Of a stretch of DNA of 64,000 nt, positions 11,846-23,675 are shown in pieces. The position numbers and the translations under genes are program-made. Numbering within the stretch: the stretch's first letter is position 1; the number at the start of each line of letters is the position of its first letter. The notes beneath the pieces were generated by a model, which worked only from the letters and a program-made list of their open reading frames with translations, searched no databases and was not told the origin of the DNA. Origin of the DNA: Panagrolaimus kolymaensis (Eukaryota > Nematoda > Chromadorea > Rhabditida > Panagrolaimidae); contig JAJQJQ010000033.1 of the NCBI GenBank assembly GCA_028622995.1, forward strand, positions 2,790,001 through 2,854,000, given 5' to 3'.

Positions 11846-12457
11846 TCATGAATCACCACTATCGTCATCAACGCTGTTATTTTCTTTTTCCTTTTCATCA
11901 TTGAATTGGAGTTCATAAAAGAATTTCAATGGACTTTCTTCCATGGCTCTTCGTTCATCGGGCGTGAAATCATTGATGAGTTTGAGTTATTTTTGAAATT
12001 TTGGGCCTTCAAGTTCATCAATTTTGTTTAAAACATAATATCCTACAGCTTCAAAAAATCTTTGGGAATAAAGAAAGTCATCTTAAAAAGTATAAAATTT
12101 AAATTCCGCATCGGTGAAAGAACCAAAAAATAAATTTAGTAAATTTTTAATCCTTGGGTGATGAAACAAATTCAAAATGATTATGTGGTTCAAGAAATTT
12201 TTTAAGTTGTTTTGGATTCATTTCAACATCTATGTTTTCTTTTTTATCCGTATGTTACGTAACATTTTTAAGGATGGAGCAATAATATCGCGTGGATTAA
12301 CTTCAATGGTAAAATCAGGGATAGCAATGGAGTGAAGAATAATTTTTGTCGCTTCGGATGGAAGAATATCAGCAGCAGTTGTTTGAGTGGCTATTAAAGC
12401 AGATAAACATTGGAGAAGTTGAGCAAATAAAAATGCGAAAAAGGATATAAATGACAT
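11846..12457 (-). pseudogene. Decayed gene for a secreted-like protein (left copy)
   Basis: Mirror image of the right-arm copy at 12796-13407. It starts 45 bp from the central spacer and reads outward. The signal-peptide-like N-terminus is intact for 75 codons and is then followed by frameshifts and stops. Confidence 0.55.
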
Positions 12458-12501
12458 TGAAATAAATTTTAATAATGAAAAGAGTTGTTGTTGTTATTAT
12501 T

Positions 12502-12751
12502 ATTGTGGCATGTCATACTTATTTTCTAATGCTTGCTTTGTGGATAACAACGGACTCCGTTAATTTATTTTTGATTATAAGGCATATTAGAATAACTTAT
12601 TTGGCTACTAATTTCTATGAAATAAACATAAACTAAAAGCACCAAACACGCAAGCATCAAATCATAAAAATAGCCGTTTTGAAATAAAGCTCAATCCATT
12701 ATGATGGTGTTTCGAAGGTGAAATAATAAGGGACATAATCGTGATGCATCC
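12502..12751. other. Central spacer of the giant palindrome (250 bp)
   Basis: Unique sequence between the arms. It has no long ORF and no recognisable gene. It is flanked on both sides by GTTGTTGTT/ATT trinucleotide tracts that are still part of the arms. The two outward-reading secreted-like reading frames start 45 bp outside it on each side. Confidence 0.85.
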
Positions 12752-12795
12752 AATAATAACAACAACAACTCTTTTCATTATTAAAATTTATTTCA

Positions 12796-13407
12796 ATGTC
12801 ATTTATATCCTTTTTCGCATTTTTATTTGCTCAACTTCTCCAATGTTTATCTGCTTTAATAGCCACTCAAACAACTGCTGCTGATATTCTTCCATCCGAA
12901 GCGACAAAAATTATTCTTCACTCCATTGCTATCCCTGATTTTACCATTGAAGTTAATCCACGCGATATTATTGCTCCATCCTTAAAAATGTTACGTAACA
13001 TACGGATAAAAAAGAAAACATAGATGTTGAAATGAATCCAAAACAACTTAAAAAATTTCTTGAACCACATAATCATTTTGAATTTGTTTCATCACCCAAG
13101 GATTAAAAATTTACTAAATTTATTTTTTGGTTCTTTCACCGATGCGGAATTTAAATTTTATACTTTTTAAGATGACTTTCTTTATTCCCAAAGATTTTTT
13201 GAAGCTGTAGGATATTATGTTTTAAACAAAATTGATGAACTTGAAGGCCCAAAATTTCAAAAATAACTCAAACTCATCAATGATTTCACGCCCGATGAAC
13301 GAAGAGCCATGGAAGAAAGTCCATTGAAATTCTTTTATGAACTCCAATTCAATGATGAAAAGGAAAAAGAAAATAACAGCGTTGATGACGATAGTGGTGA
13401 TTCATGA
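12796..13407 (+). pseudogene. Decayed gene for a secreted-like protein (right copy)
   Basis: The first 75 codons start MSFISFFAFLFAQLLQ, a typical signal peptide ending near Ala23, followed by a mature segment with DILPSEATKIILHSI. After the stop at 13021 the reading resumes in other frames: NPKQLKKFLEPHNHFEFVSS, then FFGSFTDAEFKFYTF, QRFFEAVGYYVLNKIDELEG and FTPDERRAMEESPLKFFYELQ, ending in an acidic NNSVDDDSGDS tail at 13407. Single-base frameshifts and stops interrupt it at several points, identically in both arms. It looks like a former nematode secreted protein of about 200 residues. I do not recognise the family. It would be a paralogue of a gene elsewhere in the genome, if one exists. 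Confidence 0.6.
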
Positions 13408-13777
13408 AATACCAAATGGTTTTAAATATGTTGCACACAAAAGACTACCGGTTAGCTCCATCCACATCAGGACAATTAGGCAATCTTTTGGTTAATAATC
13501 CCGTAGTTTCTTTCCAAAATCACAATGAAAGTGGTGTTTTAATGGGTACGAATAAATTGTAACAAACTAGCAAGCTACAGCAATTTAGCATCTTTTGCTG
13601 AAAACCTATGCACTTTAAGCAACAAAAGAAAGCCACGAATGTAAAAAAAATAAAAAGAGAATAATTTAATTTCAAAAAACTTATTCGTCCAGTTGTCAAA
13701 GGACGCAGAAAAATATTAGTTCGGTAATAACTCAATTTTCAATCTTTTTGAAGATGCACTTCTCTCTAAATCTATTC

Positions 13778-15133
13778 GCTCTAATACACCATTGATCTTT
13801 CATAAAATGAACTTGGTAAACCATAAATACTTCCTGGTAATTTGTCATCCTTTCATGCTTTTTTATTTAATTCTTAATGCAAATCAGTAAGTAAATAGCG
13901 GCATTGATTTTGTCTTGGTTAAATCTCAAATAATTTAATCGATCTTTTTCTGTTTTTGCCCTTGAAATAAATGTTGTAAGAAAAGCATTCCACCATAATG
14001 CAATAAGCCATTCGCCTTTTCATCTCTTACATGATATTTATAAGCGTGATATTCTTGTTTACTCATTTTTTTTGTGAATTTGGTTTGTTTGGATCTTTCT
14101 TTTGGTAAATTCATAAAAATCAAATTTTCCGGGTGTATTAAACAATGGATAAACTAAAGATCCGTCGTATTATCACCATCTTTTAAATATTTTTGAATTC
14201 ACCATCAATATTCCTTTTTATAATAACAATATTTTCTTTGAAAATTTCTCCATTCTGACCTTAGATCAATGCTACTTCAAAGGCAACAATTGCATCATAA
14301 TTCCTTTTTGCATTAGGTTTATTAACAAAAATTATTAACTTTAAACCTTGAATGGATTCATTATTAGCTTATTTTTCAGCTTTATCTCTTTCAGTTGTTT
14401 CCTTTAACATTACAAAACTTTGCACATTAACTTTATGTTCCCTCATAGCTTTATCAATCATTCCCATTAAATTTCCATTCAAATTCGCTTCCAAATTGGT
14501 AGGAGCATTTATTCTTTATTTTGTTGCTTTATGACTGTCAAGAATATAAAGTTGATAGTCAAATGCATTGGCTTTGTTACTTGAATAAAAAATTCGACTC
14601 ATTATGTACAAAACTCTTCCTTGATGTTTTAATGTTAGTATGTATGGTAACATGTTTTGGATGCATCTTTGCAAACTATGACTCGTGTTATAATTACGAA
14701 TATTAGTATGAAAGTTTTAAACTAAGCTTTTATCCTTATACTAGCTTCCTCATAAACGTTTATAAATCTTTGGGATAATCATCAACTGATGAATCTATTA
14801 TTATTTTACATAGTCGACAGCATAAATTACAGATTCCATCTGGTTGCCGTTTTTCTTGTTTAAAATATTCGGCTTTACTAGTGAATACAAATTTAATCCT
14901 TTCTCGTAATAAATAAGATTAACATTTTTAAAACAAGCTCCACTCTTTTCACAAAATGTTTTATAATTTAAGACACACATCGCCTTTTATATTTAACTTT
15001 ATCCAAAGCTTGTTAGGGTTCAATTTTTTTTGTAATTTCCTTGAATCTGCTATACTTTCTTTTACGCTATCCCATCATCTTTCACGTCGTTTTTCTACAT
15101 TTGTTTCATTTTCACGAGAACCGCATCATCTCA
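13778..15133 (-). pseudogene. Degraded Helitron-like N-terminal domain (right copy)
   Basis: Exact mirror of 10120-11475 and carrying the same stops and frameshifts. The order of motifs (FHTNIRNYN, then YPLFNTPG, LLHYGGMLF, RLNYLRFNQ, LPSSF) runs on the minus strand from about 15,100 down to 13,780. It is truncated before the HUH motifs, like the left copy. Confidence 0.75.
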
Positions 15134-15328
15134 GCATTTTGATGTTTAAGATTATTGTTTGCTCTCTGAAATAAAAATTTTTTTCGAGAGCTGTATCAAT
15201 TCGTTACTTCAATTATTATTTTCAGGTGCTAATAATAATAATCTTTTTTCCCTTGCTACTTCTCGTTTTCTTTGCATTTCATTCAATTTTACCGCTGCAT
15301 TCATTTTTGATTAATTACAATCATTTTT

Positions 15329-15754
15329 TCATTTCAGATTATCTGTCATACTACTAATTTTTTTATAAGCGTAAGACTTCCAAGTTTCAACACTCTTTTT
15401 AATACCAACCCTCTTTTTCAAAATCTTTATTATCAATATCCATTGCTCCATTTCTACAGCAATTGCAATGGTTTGAGTATTTGGTTGATTTAAGTCATCT
15501 TCAATTTTAATCATTTTTGGTGTTACAACTATGGTATCGTAATTGGGTTTTCTTTTATTAGTTTTTCTAACTGACGTTGCATCGGCAGTATCGAGGTTTA
15601 TATTAAAATCGTCAATAACGAAACTTTCTTTGTTAACGTCATAACGAATTATAGCCGTAGAAATATAAGAATTATAAATATTTCCTCTCCATGTGACAAT
15701 TTCTAAATCTTCGAGATCGAAAGTTTTATTATTAAAAATTTTTTCTGCTGGCAT
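15329..15754 (-). CDS. Intact 141-residue ORF upstream of Helitron debris (right copy)
   Basis: Identical in translation to the left-arm ORF at 9499-9924, in mirror position on the minus strand and again just upstream of the Helitron-like fragment. No family recognised. Having two identical open copies reflects the arm identity and is not independent evidence of selection. Confidence 0.4.
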   Translation of the reverse strand: MPAEKIFNNKTFDLEDLEIVTWRGNIYNSYISTAIIRYDVNKESFVIDDFNINLDTADATSVRKTNKRKPNYDTIVVTPKMIKIEDDLNQPNTQTIAIAVEMEQWILIIKILKKRVGIKKSVETWKSYAYKKISSMTDNLK

Positions 15755-16564
15755 ACAAATTAATTGTCACTAATAATGCCAGTCATTTTGTTATTTATAT
15801 GAGCTATGTGGTGCATTTTCAATTACACATTCTTCACCTGTTAATGAACGACAAAGAATTAATAACTTTTAAGGTTAAGGATTTAGAAGATTTGAGTGTA
15901 ATGTAAAATAGTATTTACATATTTTTGTACTTTTTGTTAAAATGGCTAAATCCAAGTATTAATGACTGATGTTTACGGGAATAATAGCCTTTTCTTAAGT
16001 TTCACTGTATTAATTAGTAATCGTTGAGCTCAGTTTCCCACTGGACTTTGTTCTAAATATTCAGCTCCACCATTCGATGGACCTCAAATGTGTGAAATGA
16101 CCACATTGATTGTATTGTTTGCACAAACAAAATAATATTATTAGCCATACTTAAATTTTTCAAGAGAAAAAATTGGTTTAAAAGCATTATTTTTTTTTTG
16201 TTTGGAAAAAAGGATCTGACGAAAAGAGTAAAAAAGCGCAATTTTTTTTTTTGACGGCTCAGTTCAAAATAAGCTCTTTCAAAGACAAATTTGTTTTATA
16301 TAAAAAAATTAAAGTTCAAGAGACAGTGTAAGTAAGCGGAAAGTAAAAAGAAAAAGCGCCAGGTGATTTATTAGTCAAATTTTTTATTTAAGCGTTTGAT
16401 TTTGCAACTTTTTTCGGATGAAAGATTATTAAAGAGCTTGTTGTTAAAGTTCATTATGATAATTTGCTGGTACATACGCTTAATGTTAAATTTTTCTTTA
16501 ATTTTACTCGTGAAATTTTATTTTCTTAAACTTGTTTTATTTTAAAATTATTTTAATTAAAGAT

Positions 16565-17860
16565 ATGTCTTCCATTTCTCTTAAATCGGATGACAAAAAT
16601 CACAATGAAAATGCAGAAAAGGAACAGCGTTTAAAGGACTGTGATGAATTTAAATCCTCCCTTGAAGCAGTTCAAAAGAATCATCAAAAAGAAAGAATGG
16701 AGGCAGAGCGCCGACAATGTGAACGTGATGAGGCCGAACGCGTTCAGTTGGAGCAACAACGGGAGCGTGATGAGGCTGATCACATTAAAAGGGAACAACA
16801 AGAGCGTGAAAGGGAGAACCAAAAACTAAAATATTCTCAAAATGATAATGCTTCCAATAAAGGTTATGATGTTAGCGAAGATGAAAATTGTCCCACCCCT
16901 CCCAAAACAAATAATCCACGATGAAATCATATTGCTCCCGTGAAAGCCAAAGTGGAAATAATTAGCAAGAACAACAATGATGACAGCTTATCCAAAGGTA
17001 ATATCTTGATTGTTTAACTCTAGCTTATCCCATATGCGTTCTCGTAGTTGGATTGTATTCTTTTTTAAATAATACAATAAGAGTCTTAAAAAAAACGTTT
17101 GATTAATACTTTTATGCGTTCCATAGTTTAAAACTTTTTGTAATTTACTTTCATCATAGCGCTAAAAAAAATCCATTTCTAAAGTCTTTCTAAAAAACCA
17201 AATTTTTTATATATATATATTGTAAGTTAAAGGAATTTAGAAAGTTACAAAATAAATTACTTATTTTAGTTACTAAGTCTTACGATAAATTGTCCGTTTC
17301 TCTTCCTTGGGAAGCAATCAATGATAGTAAACCAGAATTGAGCTTTGAAGACATTGTCGAAAAAGAAAGTTTTTCGATTTCAGTAAGTCATTAATTTTCT
17401 GAAAACCAAGTTATAATTTTTTTTAGAATCAATGCGAAATCACTGATGATCAAAGTCATGGTTCATAATTAGATAGTGCAAGTGAAGATTGTCAAAGCCA
17501 AAATTATTATGACTGATTTTATGCGTAAACTAATGTTGACAACTTGAGCTTTTTTATCTCCTTCTTTTTAAAAATTGTTATATCAATAAACGGTAAAAAT
17601 GTTAACGATAATAAAAATTTTCCTAACATATAAGTCAAATGCGTCTTTTACCTTAGCAAGTTCAAACTTTTCATGAAGCAGCTCGTAAAGATAAACCACA
17701 AGCAACTTAAATTATTGAAATTGAAGTTCCCCAATTGGATATGATAAATAGATTTGCTAAAGTATTTGCATATTTATCAGTTCAAGAAGCTCATTATACT
17801 CATCCTAAAGATGAAATTATTCTTAATGAATTCGCAGAAGCTCCTAAACCAAAGGAATAA
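16565..17860 (+). pseudogene. Decayed multi-exon coiled-coil gene (right copy)
   Basis: From ATG 16565 a frame runs to an in-frame TGA at 16922-16924 and then continues in the same frame (NHIAPVKAKVEII...DDSLSK) to a GTAATA donor near 17,000. After a possible intron ending TTTTAG near 17,270, the frame VTKSYDKLSVSLPWEAINDSKPEL continues to a GTAAG donor near 17,380. A further exon NQCEITDDQSHGS reaches a stop. A last segment, QTFHEAARKDKPQAT...stop...PQLDMINRFAKVFAYLSVQEAHY, ends with APKPKE and TAA at 17860. The protein is a charged coiled coil (repeats of ERDEAERVQLEQQRERDEAD) followed by a conserved-looking tail. At least three in-frame stops at otherwise well-kept splice structure indicate a pseudogene. 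Family not recognised. Confidence 0.6.
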
Positions 17861-18093
17861 TCAATGCTTTGTATTTTCTTTGTCATTTAATTATAATCCT
17901 GCCTTTTAACTTTTTTTAGTATTTGTTACTTTAAATATGTGACATTTGTAATAAAATATAAATAAAATTCGAATAAAAATCAGTAGAAAAGCAAAAAAAG
18001 AAAATATCGCGAACTTGCACAATTTTTTTATGGTCTCGACGCGAAAACAAACATCGCGACTTCGCGACGTCGCGAACTTTCACAAAAGCCAAA

Positions 18094-19192
18094 AACTTTT
18101 ATGTTTGGGCTCAATTTTTTATCATTTGCTTTACGTTGTGTATTCAACGTGCAATAATACATAAGTTTAACTTATTAGCTATGTAAATAAATAATCATGA
18201 AGTCCGAAATAACAAAGAAAGGGCTTTGAACTAAACTGCGTTTACTTTATTAAAACTTTATCCACCTGCATTTTACATACATAATCACTATCCAAAATAG
18301 CTGGAAGGAATTTACAATAATTTACCAAAAAACCCATAATTTAACACTCTAACATGCATAAAAAAAATGTTTTGATAATACTTTGCGATATACTTTTTTA
18401 AATGGAGATTTTTAAGTTGCAAAAATGACTTTTACACACATTTGTCTTTTATTTTAGCGTTGTTGTTGATAGACATCTTTTAATGTGGTGCTCTCACTAC
18501 CAAACCGGTCTGAATCTTTGCCTTTCGGTCAGTAGTAGTAACTTGATCAATGCTGATTCTTTTCTTCCTTCCTTCTTCTTTTTTTTCTCAGTCATTTTAA
18601 GCGTTTTTGAATTTTCTTTTTCTAAAAATTAACACGCTTTCTTAAAAAAAAACGATTTTTTTAATTAAAAATAATCCAACGATGCAATCATTTTTTATCC
18701 GAAGAAAAAAAACTTTGATTGAAAAAATAATTTGTTCATTTCCGTAGTTGAAATTGGTTTTATTTTTGCGTGTTCAAATCAAACACACTTTTCAATTCCA
18801 ATAAAATCAAAGAAGCGTAATATCTTGTTTTCTTTTTCGTTTCTTTTTTTTGCGTAATCGCTTCGTCGTCCTTCAAATTGGCTCGTCGTCATCATTGTTA
18901 AGTCCCCATAATAATAAGTTATTGTTCAAAGCCAATGACCATGTCTTCTTCAGGTTTATGATTTTGGAATGAAATCAAGCCTTTTTTTCTTTCTTTATTT
19001 GATGGAAACAAAATCGCCATCCTTTTTATTATTTTTTTTGGTTTCTTAAATTTATCCCAATCTCATTTTTTGACGGTAGTGATTGGTGTTGAATTTTGAT
19101 GAAGATTTTGCGCTTCTTTTTTATTATTATCGTGAATTCATTTTTTGGGGTTAATTGCAAAAAATTGATTTGTTTTTTATCACTTTTCAGAC
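18094..19192. other. Intergenic, upstream of DB-domain gene
   Basis: AT-rich with many T-runs, no gene visible. It ends in TTTTTTATCACTTTTCAG immediately before ATG 19193, a good trans-splice acceptor. Confidence 0.5.
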
Positions 19193-19934
19193 ATGACGCT
19201 TAGGAACATTATTTTACTTTCTGCTTTAGCATTTATTGGATGTTTGGGTCAAAATGAAATTAGTGAATTTGAAAATCCCACAGATTGCGGTAATAAAGCT
19301 TCTGATTGGAAACCATGCATTGAAAGAAAAATTGGAGATCAAGTTTTTGGTGCTTGTTGTGAACGTTTTGTTCCACCAGAATGTCGAGGCCTTTGCATTT
19401 ATGAAACTCATCCAATTGAAGCTAGAGTTGTTGTAAGTTTCTTTACCACTACATTTAAAATATTTTTAATTGAAGAGTTTCGCTTGAACCATAATCTTTA
19501 TATTTGGCTTTTTTTTCTCTATTACACTTCTTTATCTTGCTTTATTGAAAAGAGTCATCTTATTGCTTTTTTTTGCTCACAACTAAATTTTATCAATAAA
19601 ATATTGGGCTATTTTTATAACTATTTATTTTTTATAGTTGATGCATACAATTCAACCCAGCCGTTGCCGACTTTATAAATATCTTTCTGGTATTGTTCAT
19701 TGCGCTGCTCAAACACATGATAATACCGAATGTTGTCGTGATATGGGTGTTGAAGAAGTTAACAATCAATGTACTTTACTTTGCCATCCTCAAGCTAGCC
19801 CTCGGCAATTTTGGGGTGCTCGATCTCTTCGCAAAGATTTAGTTCAATGCCTTGCAAAATGGGATCAAATTATGACTTGCAATCTCTCGGGACTTCGTGC
19901 TCGTAAAATCGTGAAAGAACCTGTTATCGCTTAA
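19193..19934 (+). CDS. DB-module secreted protein
   Basis: Two exons (19193-19432 and 19638-19934) give 178 residues. The signal peptide is about residues 1-19 (hydrophobic IILLSALAFIGCLG). The mature part is cysteine-rich with the DB-module pattern: C...WKPC...GACCERFVPPECRGLCIY, then SRCRLY, VHCAAQ, ECCRDMGV, QCTLLCHP and a C-terminal QCLAKWDQIMTC. This nematode-specific disulfide-bonded domain occurs in secreted proteins whose biochemical role is largely unknown. The protein is expected to be extracellular. The start is preceded directly by a TTTTCAG acceptor. It converges on the SLC4 transporter with only 119 bp between the stop codons. Confidence 0.9.
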
Positions 19935-20053
19935 AACAAAATTGCAGTAAAATAACCCTTATTTTAATCAAAAAAAAAATTTAAAAATGTTTTATTTTTA
20001 TACAATATATTTTTTAAGTGAAATTTGGTTTTTGAAAATAAAAATATGTTAAA

Positions 20054-23000
20054 CTAAAACGGCGTAGACCCATTTCGAGATTTAGATTTAGGACGAAAAC
20101 TTTGGGATTCTTCTTCATCATTCATTGAATTCGTAGTGAAATGTGGTCGACGTTTGGATGGAGGAGTTATAACTTCTCGAAAACTTGGAACTTTATCATC
20201 CAAAGCTGTGAGTTCTTGAGGAGTAAAAATTCTTTCAAGAACGTACATTCGAATAATCACCATTAATACAAGCTAAAAACGAAAGTTAAATATTTATATG
20301 GAACTTATTGAAAGCTAACCATAAGTGGAAAAATCATTGAAATACTTTTAGTAAATTTAACACCAAATAAGGCAACAATGCTAGCAATTTGTATTATTGT
20401 AAATAAATGAACACGTTTCATTTTAACCGTTCGAAGCCATGTATAATCGGGTTGATGTTTGATTGGCATAAAAAGAAGGGCAATACGTTGAACAAATTGT
20501 TGATTCAAAAGTGATACAACACCCATGTATAAGAAAATTCCGGTTAAAACTGGCAGTGGTACAAGTTTAATTAAGGATGTTAAAAATACAGAACATAAAA
20601 TAATAACGTGAGCTAAAATTGCTGTAAGTCGTTGTTCTTTGACTCCAAGAAATTGTGGCTTTTCTCCAGGTGCAGCACATTCTGATTCAACTTTAAGTGA
20701 ATCTACATGCATAACAGAAAGCACTGTAGCTGCGACATAAAATGGTAAACCCAAGAATGAGCAAAGAAGCACCAATACAGTGATGACGAGAAGATCAAGA
20801 TGATAACCATAACCTTTTTTGAGTTTATTATCTTTTCGATTTACGATAACTGCAGTGATTTGTTGATCCATAACTATGAGAATGGTGTAAAACGCTGCTG
20901 GAAAGAAAGCGATGCCAATAACCCATTTGTGTTCAATATTCATGAAATCAACTATCCATGTTCGATCGAGAGTTGGTCGAAGAGATGACGGAACTTTAAA
21001 GGGAGATTTAAGTTTAATAAATTCAAATTCTGACACTACCTTTAAGACTGGGAACTTCAAGGCCAATAGTATGGGTTAGAAGAGTCATAAGAACGATAGC
21101 AATAAAGACTCCAAAATCAGAAACTGAATTGCGAATCTGGAATTTTTTTAATTAGGAAATATCGATGGCAAGATTCAAACCAACCTTGCTGCTAAAGAAA
21201 TTGCTAACTCTAAATTTATTCAAAGCATAAGCAATGGTAAATGTTCCAAAAGTTAAAACCACACTGAACATATAAACATCGGGTTTGAAAAAGCATTGCA
21301 ATCCTTCAGGAGTTCCACCAAGTTCATGACATCTTGTAACTCCAACTGAAAGATTTTTTGAATATGTTGTGCCATTGGGATCATTAACTTCAAGGTGGCA
21401 ATGACATGTTGAAGAAAGAACTTCCTCCGGATGAATGGTTATTGGGGCTTCATATCCAATTTCATAAAGTTTTTGAAATGCTTGAATAATAAATACTGCC
21501 GAAATTAAAGTTGCAAATGCTTCTTCTGTGAATCGTGTAATAAGACCGACAAGAGCTGAAGCATCTGTTGCAACAAGAATAAACAATAGTATTGCTATCC
21601 AAACACCAACCCAAAATCGAAATGGAAGAAATTCCCAATGACTTTGTCTAAAAGCATTTTACTTATTGAATGTTAAAAAAAATTTAACAAACGTGCAAAA
21701 ATCATAAAGAATTTTTTCAAAAATTAATGTTGGCCCTGTTGCTGAAAGGATATTAAGTGGTTGACCGGAAAATATAGCGAAAATGATTCCTGATATTCCA
21801 CCACAAATTATATTTTCAATTGCTGCCATTTGATGATGTAAGGCACGCTCCATCACAGCTCCAAAGGTAATAATCGAAGTAATATTAGCAAAAAATATAA
21901 ATATTACTACAGCTAATGATTGGGAAATACGTCCTTGGAAAAAATCAGTAAATTCAGAAAGGAAAAAAGGAGCTTTGGATCTGGAAAAATTTAGCATTAT
22001 ATTCAAGTGAAAACCTTTTGAGGTATGATAGTGATTAATGTAGCTAAATGATTTTAAACGAACTTACTTAATATCTTTAAAAAGTCCACCAAAAAGTCGT
22101 CCAGTTCTAACAATTTCATGTTTATTTTCATCCTTTTCAAATGTATCATCAAATGGATCATCATAATCCGCATAAAGCATTCCCATCTTTCGTGCTGCCA
22201 CTTCATTATCCTCGTGAGGTTCCCATCGAGTATCAGTGCTACATTTTCCTGGTGGAATTGCAACTATTTGAGTTAAAAATTCTTCAATTGCATCAGCAAT
22301 AGTGTATTTTGCTCGAGTATGAAATGCGACCTTTTTAAAAACTTCATCCGCAAATAAAGCTCCCATAGCTCTTCCAATGCTCACTGTTTCATTAACATAA
22401 TTATCATGAGGATTTAAAACTACAAAAAAAAATTTAACTGGCAATGGATGATCAGGAATTTCGGGATAAAGAAGCTGAAAGTTTATGATTTTTCGATATC
22501 GAAGAAGAAAATAAAAAAAAAAACCTGAGATTTAGCAAATCGAACAAAAGCTGTCAAAGGTCGTTCAAGGGCTTCAACATTGGCGACAAAAATTACAGCC
22601 GCTTCTGTATTCGGTGAGAGTTTCTTTAGCAATCGTTCATCCGCCTTAAATTAAAATTTTAAAAAACGTTTTAAATTCTAGAAGAAACAACAAACATCTT
22701 CAAATTTTGTTGAATTGTTTGATTCTGCGTCAGATGCATCAGCTTTTTCATTAATTTTAGTAGGATCTAATTCCATGTTTACAGAACCCATGGCGCTGAA
22801 ATGACTTCCACGACGAGTAACGAATTTTTCATCTGAAATATTTTTTTTATTTGTTGTTGAATGTGTTTCTTGCCTTTTATTGCACTTACCACAACTCATT
22901 TCATTAATTCGTCTCATTTTCCCTTGAACTAAATGTAATTTTGGCGCATATAAAACATCTTTAACTAGGTTGGCTTCTGAAATATGAATTGTTGTTGGGT

Positions 23001-23675
23001 TATTTTTTATTAAAAATATTATAACTATATAATAAACTAACTATCACTATCACAAAATCCACAATCAATCCATGAATGAATCATTGTATCCACGAGATGA
23101 ACGAATGATCCTGCATCAGAATCCAAAAGAACGATGCCTTTTTTCATACAATTTTTAAGTTGAATGAGTGATTGCAAATTTAAAAGAGTGATATGAGGTT
23201 TGGAAAATCGAGTTCCATCGCCTTCAATTTTTTGTTCATATTTAATCCAACGTGAAATTTGTTCCCAATGTAATTCGGGTTCTTCATTATCTTCACTTTC
23301 CGTTGTTAAATACATCATTTCGCAAAGTAATGATGGAGGATCAGTGGCATCTTTATCTTCAATAACTTTTCGAACATTATCTATTGGAGCTAAAATGGAA
23401 CGATTTTAAATAGGTTTGTATGCGAGAGAAGCTTACTATCAGGATGATTGCCAAGAATAAGACCTTGAGGAATTAAAAGTGAATCAGCGAGAAGGTCATC
23501 TAAAAATTAGGTTATCAGACTTTGTGAAGTAAAATAATTTATATTAATTTTTACTTCCACCAGTAACACTTGGATGTCGAGCAGGTATTTGTTCGCTGAA
23601 GCTTGCCCGTCTTCGATTATCCTCAGAAGTGGAGCCTCGAAATTCAGGACCTGTGATACTGGCCCGTAAAGGCAT
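20054..23675 (-). CDS. SLC4-family bicarbonate/anion transporter
   Basis: Eleven exons (23675-23555, 23499-23437, 23389-23042, 22976-22696, 22644-22525, 22474-22068, 21980-21693, 21647-21185, 21136-21040, 20993-20320, 20272-20054) join in frame to 1026 residues. The N-terminal cytosolic Band-3-type domain shows WEQISRWIKYEQKIEGDGTRFSKPH and GIVLLDSDAGSFVHLVD. The membrane domain begins near residue 450 with FFQGRISQSLAVVIFIFFANITSIITFGAVM. Further typical segments are GIIFAIFSGQPLNILSATGP, EEAFATLISAVFIIQAFQKL, YGYHLDLLVITVLVLL, GVKEQRLTAILAHVI and GIFLYMGVVSLLNQQF. It ends with the usual cytosolic tail (RIFTPQELTALDD). Family members move HCO3- and Cl-, some with Na+, across the plasma membrane for pH control; the ion coupling here cannot be read. 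It is comparable to the worm abts genes. The 46-bp intron at 20994-21039 is needed to keep frame. Confidence 0.95.

Larger units (their letters stand above)
7160..12501 (+). repeat. Giant palindrome, left arm (5,342 bp)
   Basis: Base i of this arm pairs with base 25,253-i of the right arm. Sampled stretches match exactly, and every open frame recurs in mirror position with an identical translation, so the arms are essentially identical with no net indel. The outer boundary is the C/A mismatch at 7159 versus 18094; the inner boundary is at 12501/12752. From outside in, the arm holds a decayed coiled-coil gene (-), an intact 141-codon ORF (+), a degraded Helitron N-terminal domain (+) and a decayed secreted-like gene (-). 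Non-coding stretches are 7160-7392, 8689-9498 and 11480-11845, in which I see nothing else. Confidence 0.95.
12752..18093 (-). repeat. Giant palindrome, right arm (5,342 bp)
   Basis: Reverse complement of 7160-12501. The same modules occur in reverse order and strand. The outer edge falls in a TTTTTGGCTTTTGTG context. Beyond it the flanks differ apart from a short AAACATAAAA similarity, so the arm ends here. Stretches without any recognised module are 13408-13777, 15755-16564 and 17861-18093. Confidence 0.95.

Noticed and set aside
7160..18093. Maverick/Polinton-type element with long terminal inverted repeats
   Set aside because: The 250-bp centre has no polymerase B, integrase or capsid genes, and the arms contain Helitron-type sequence instead.
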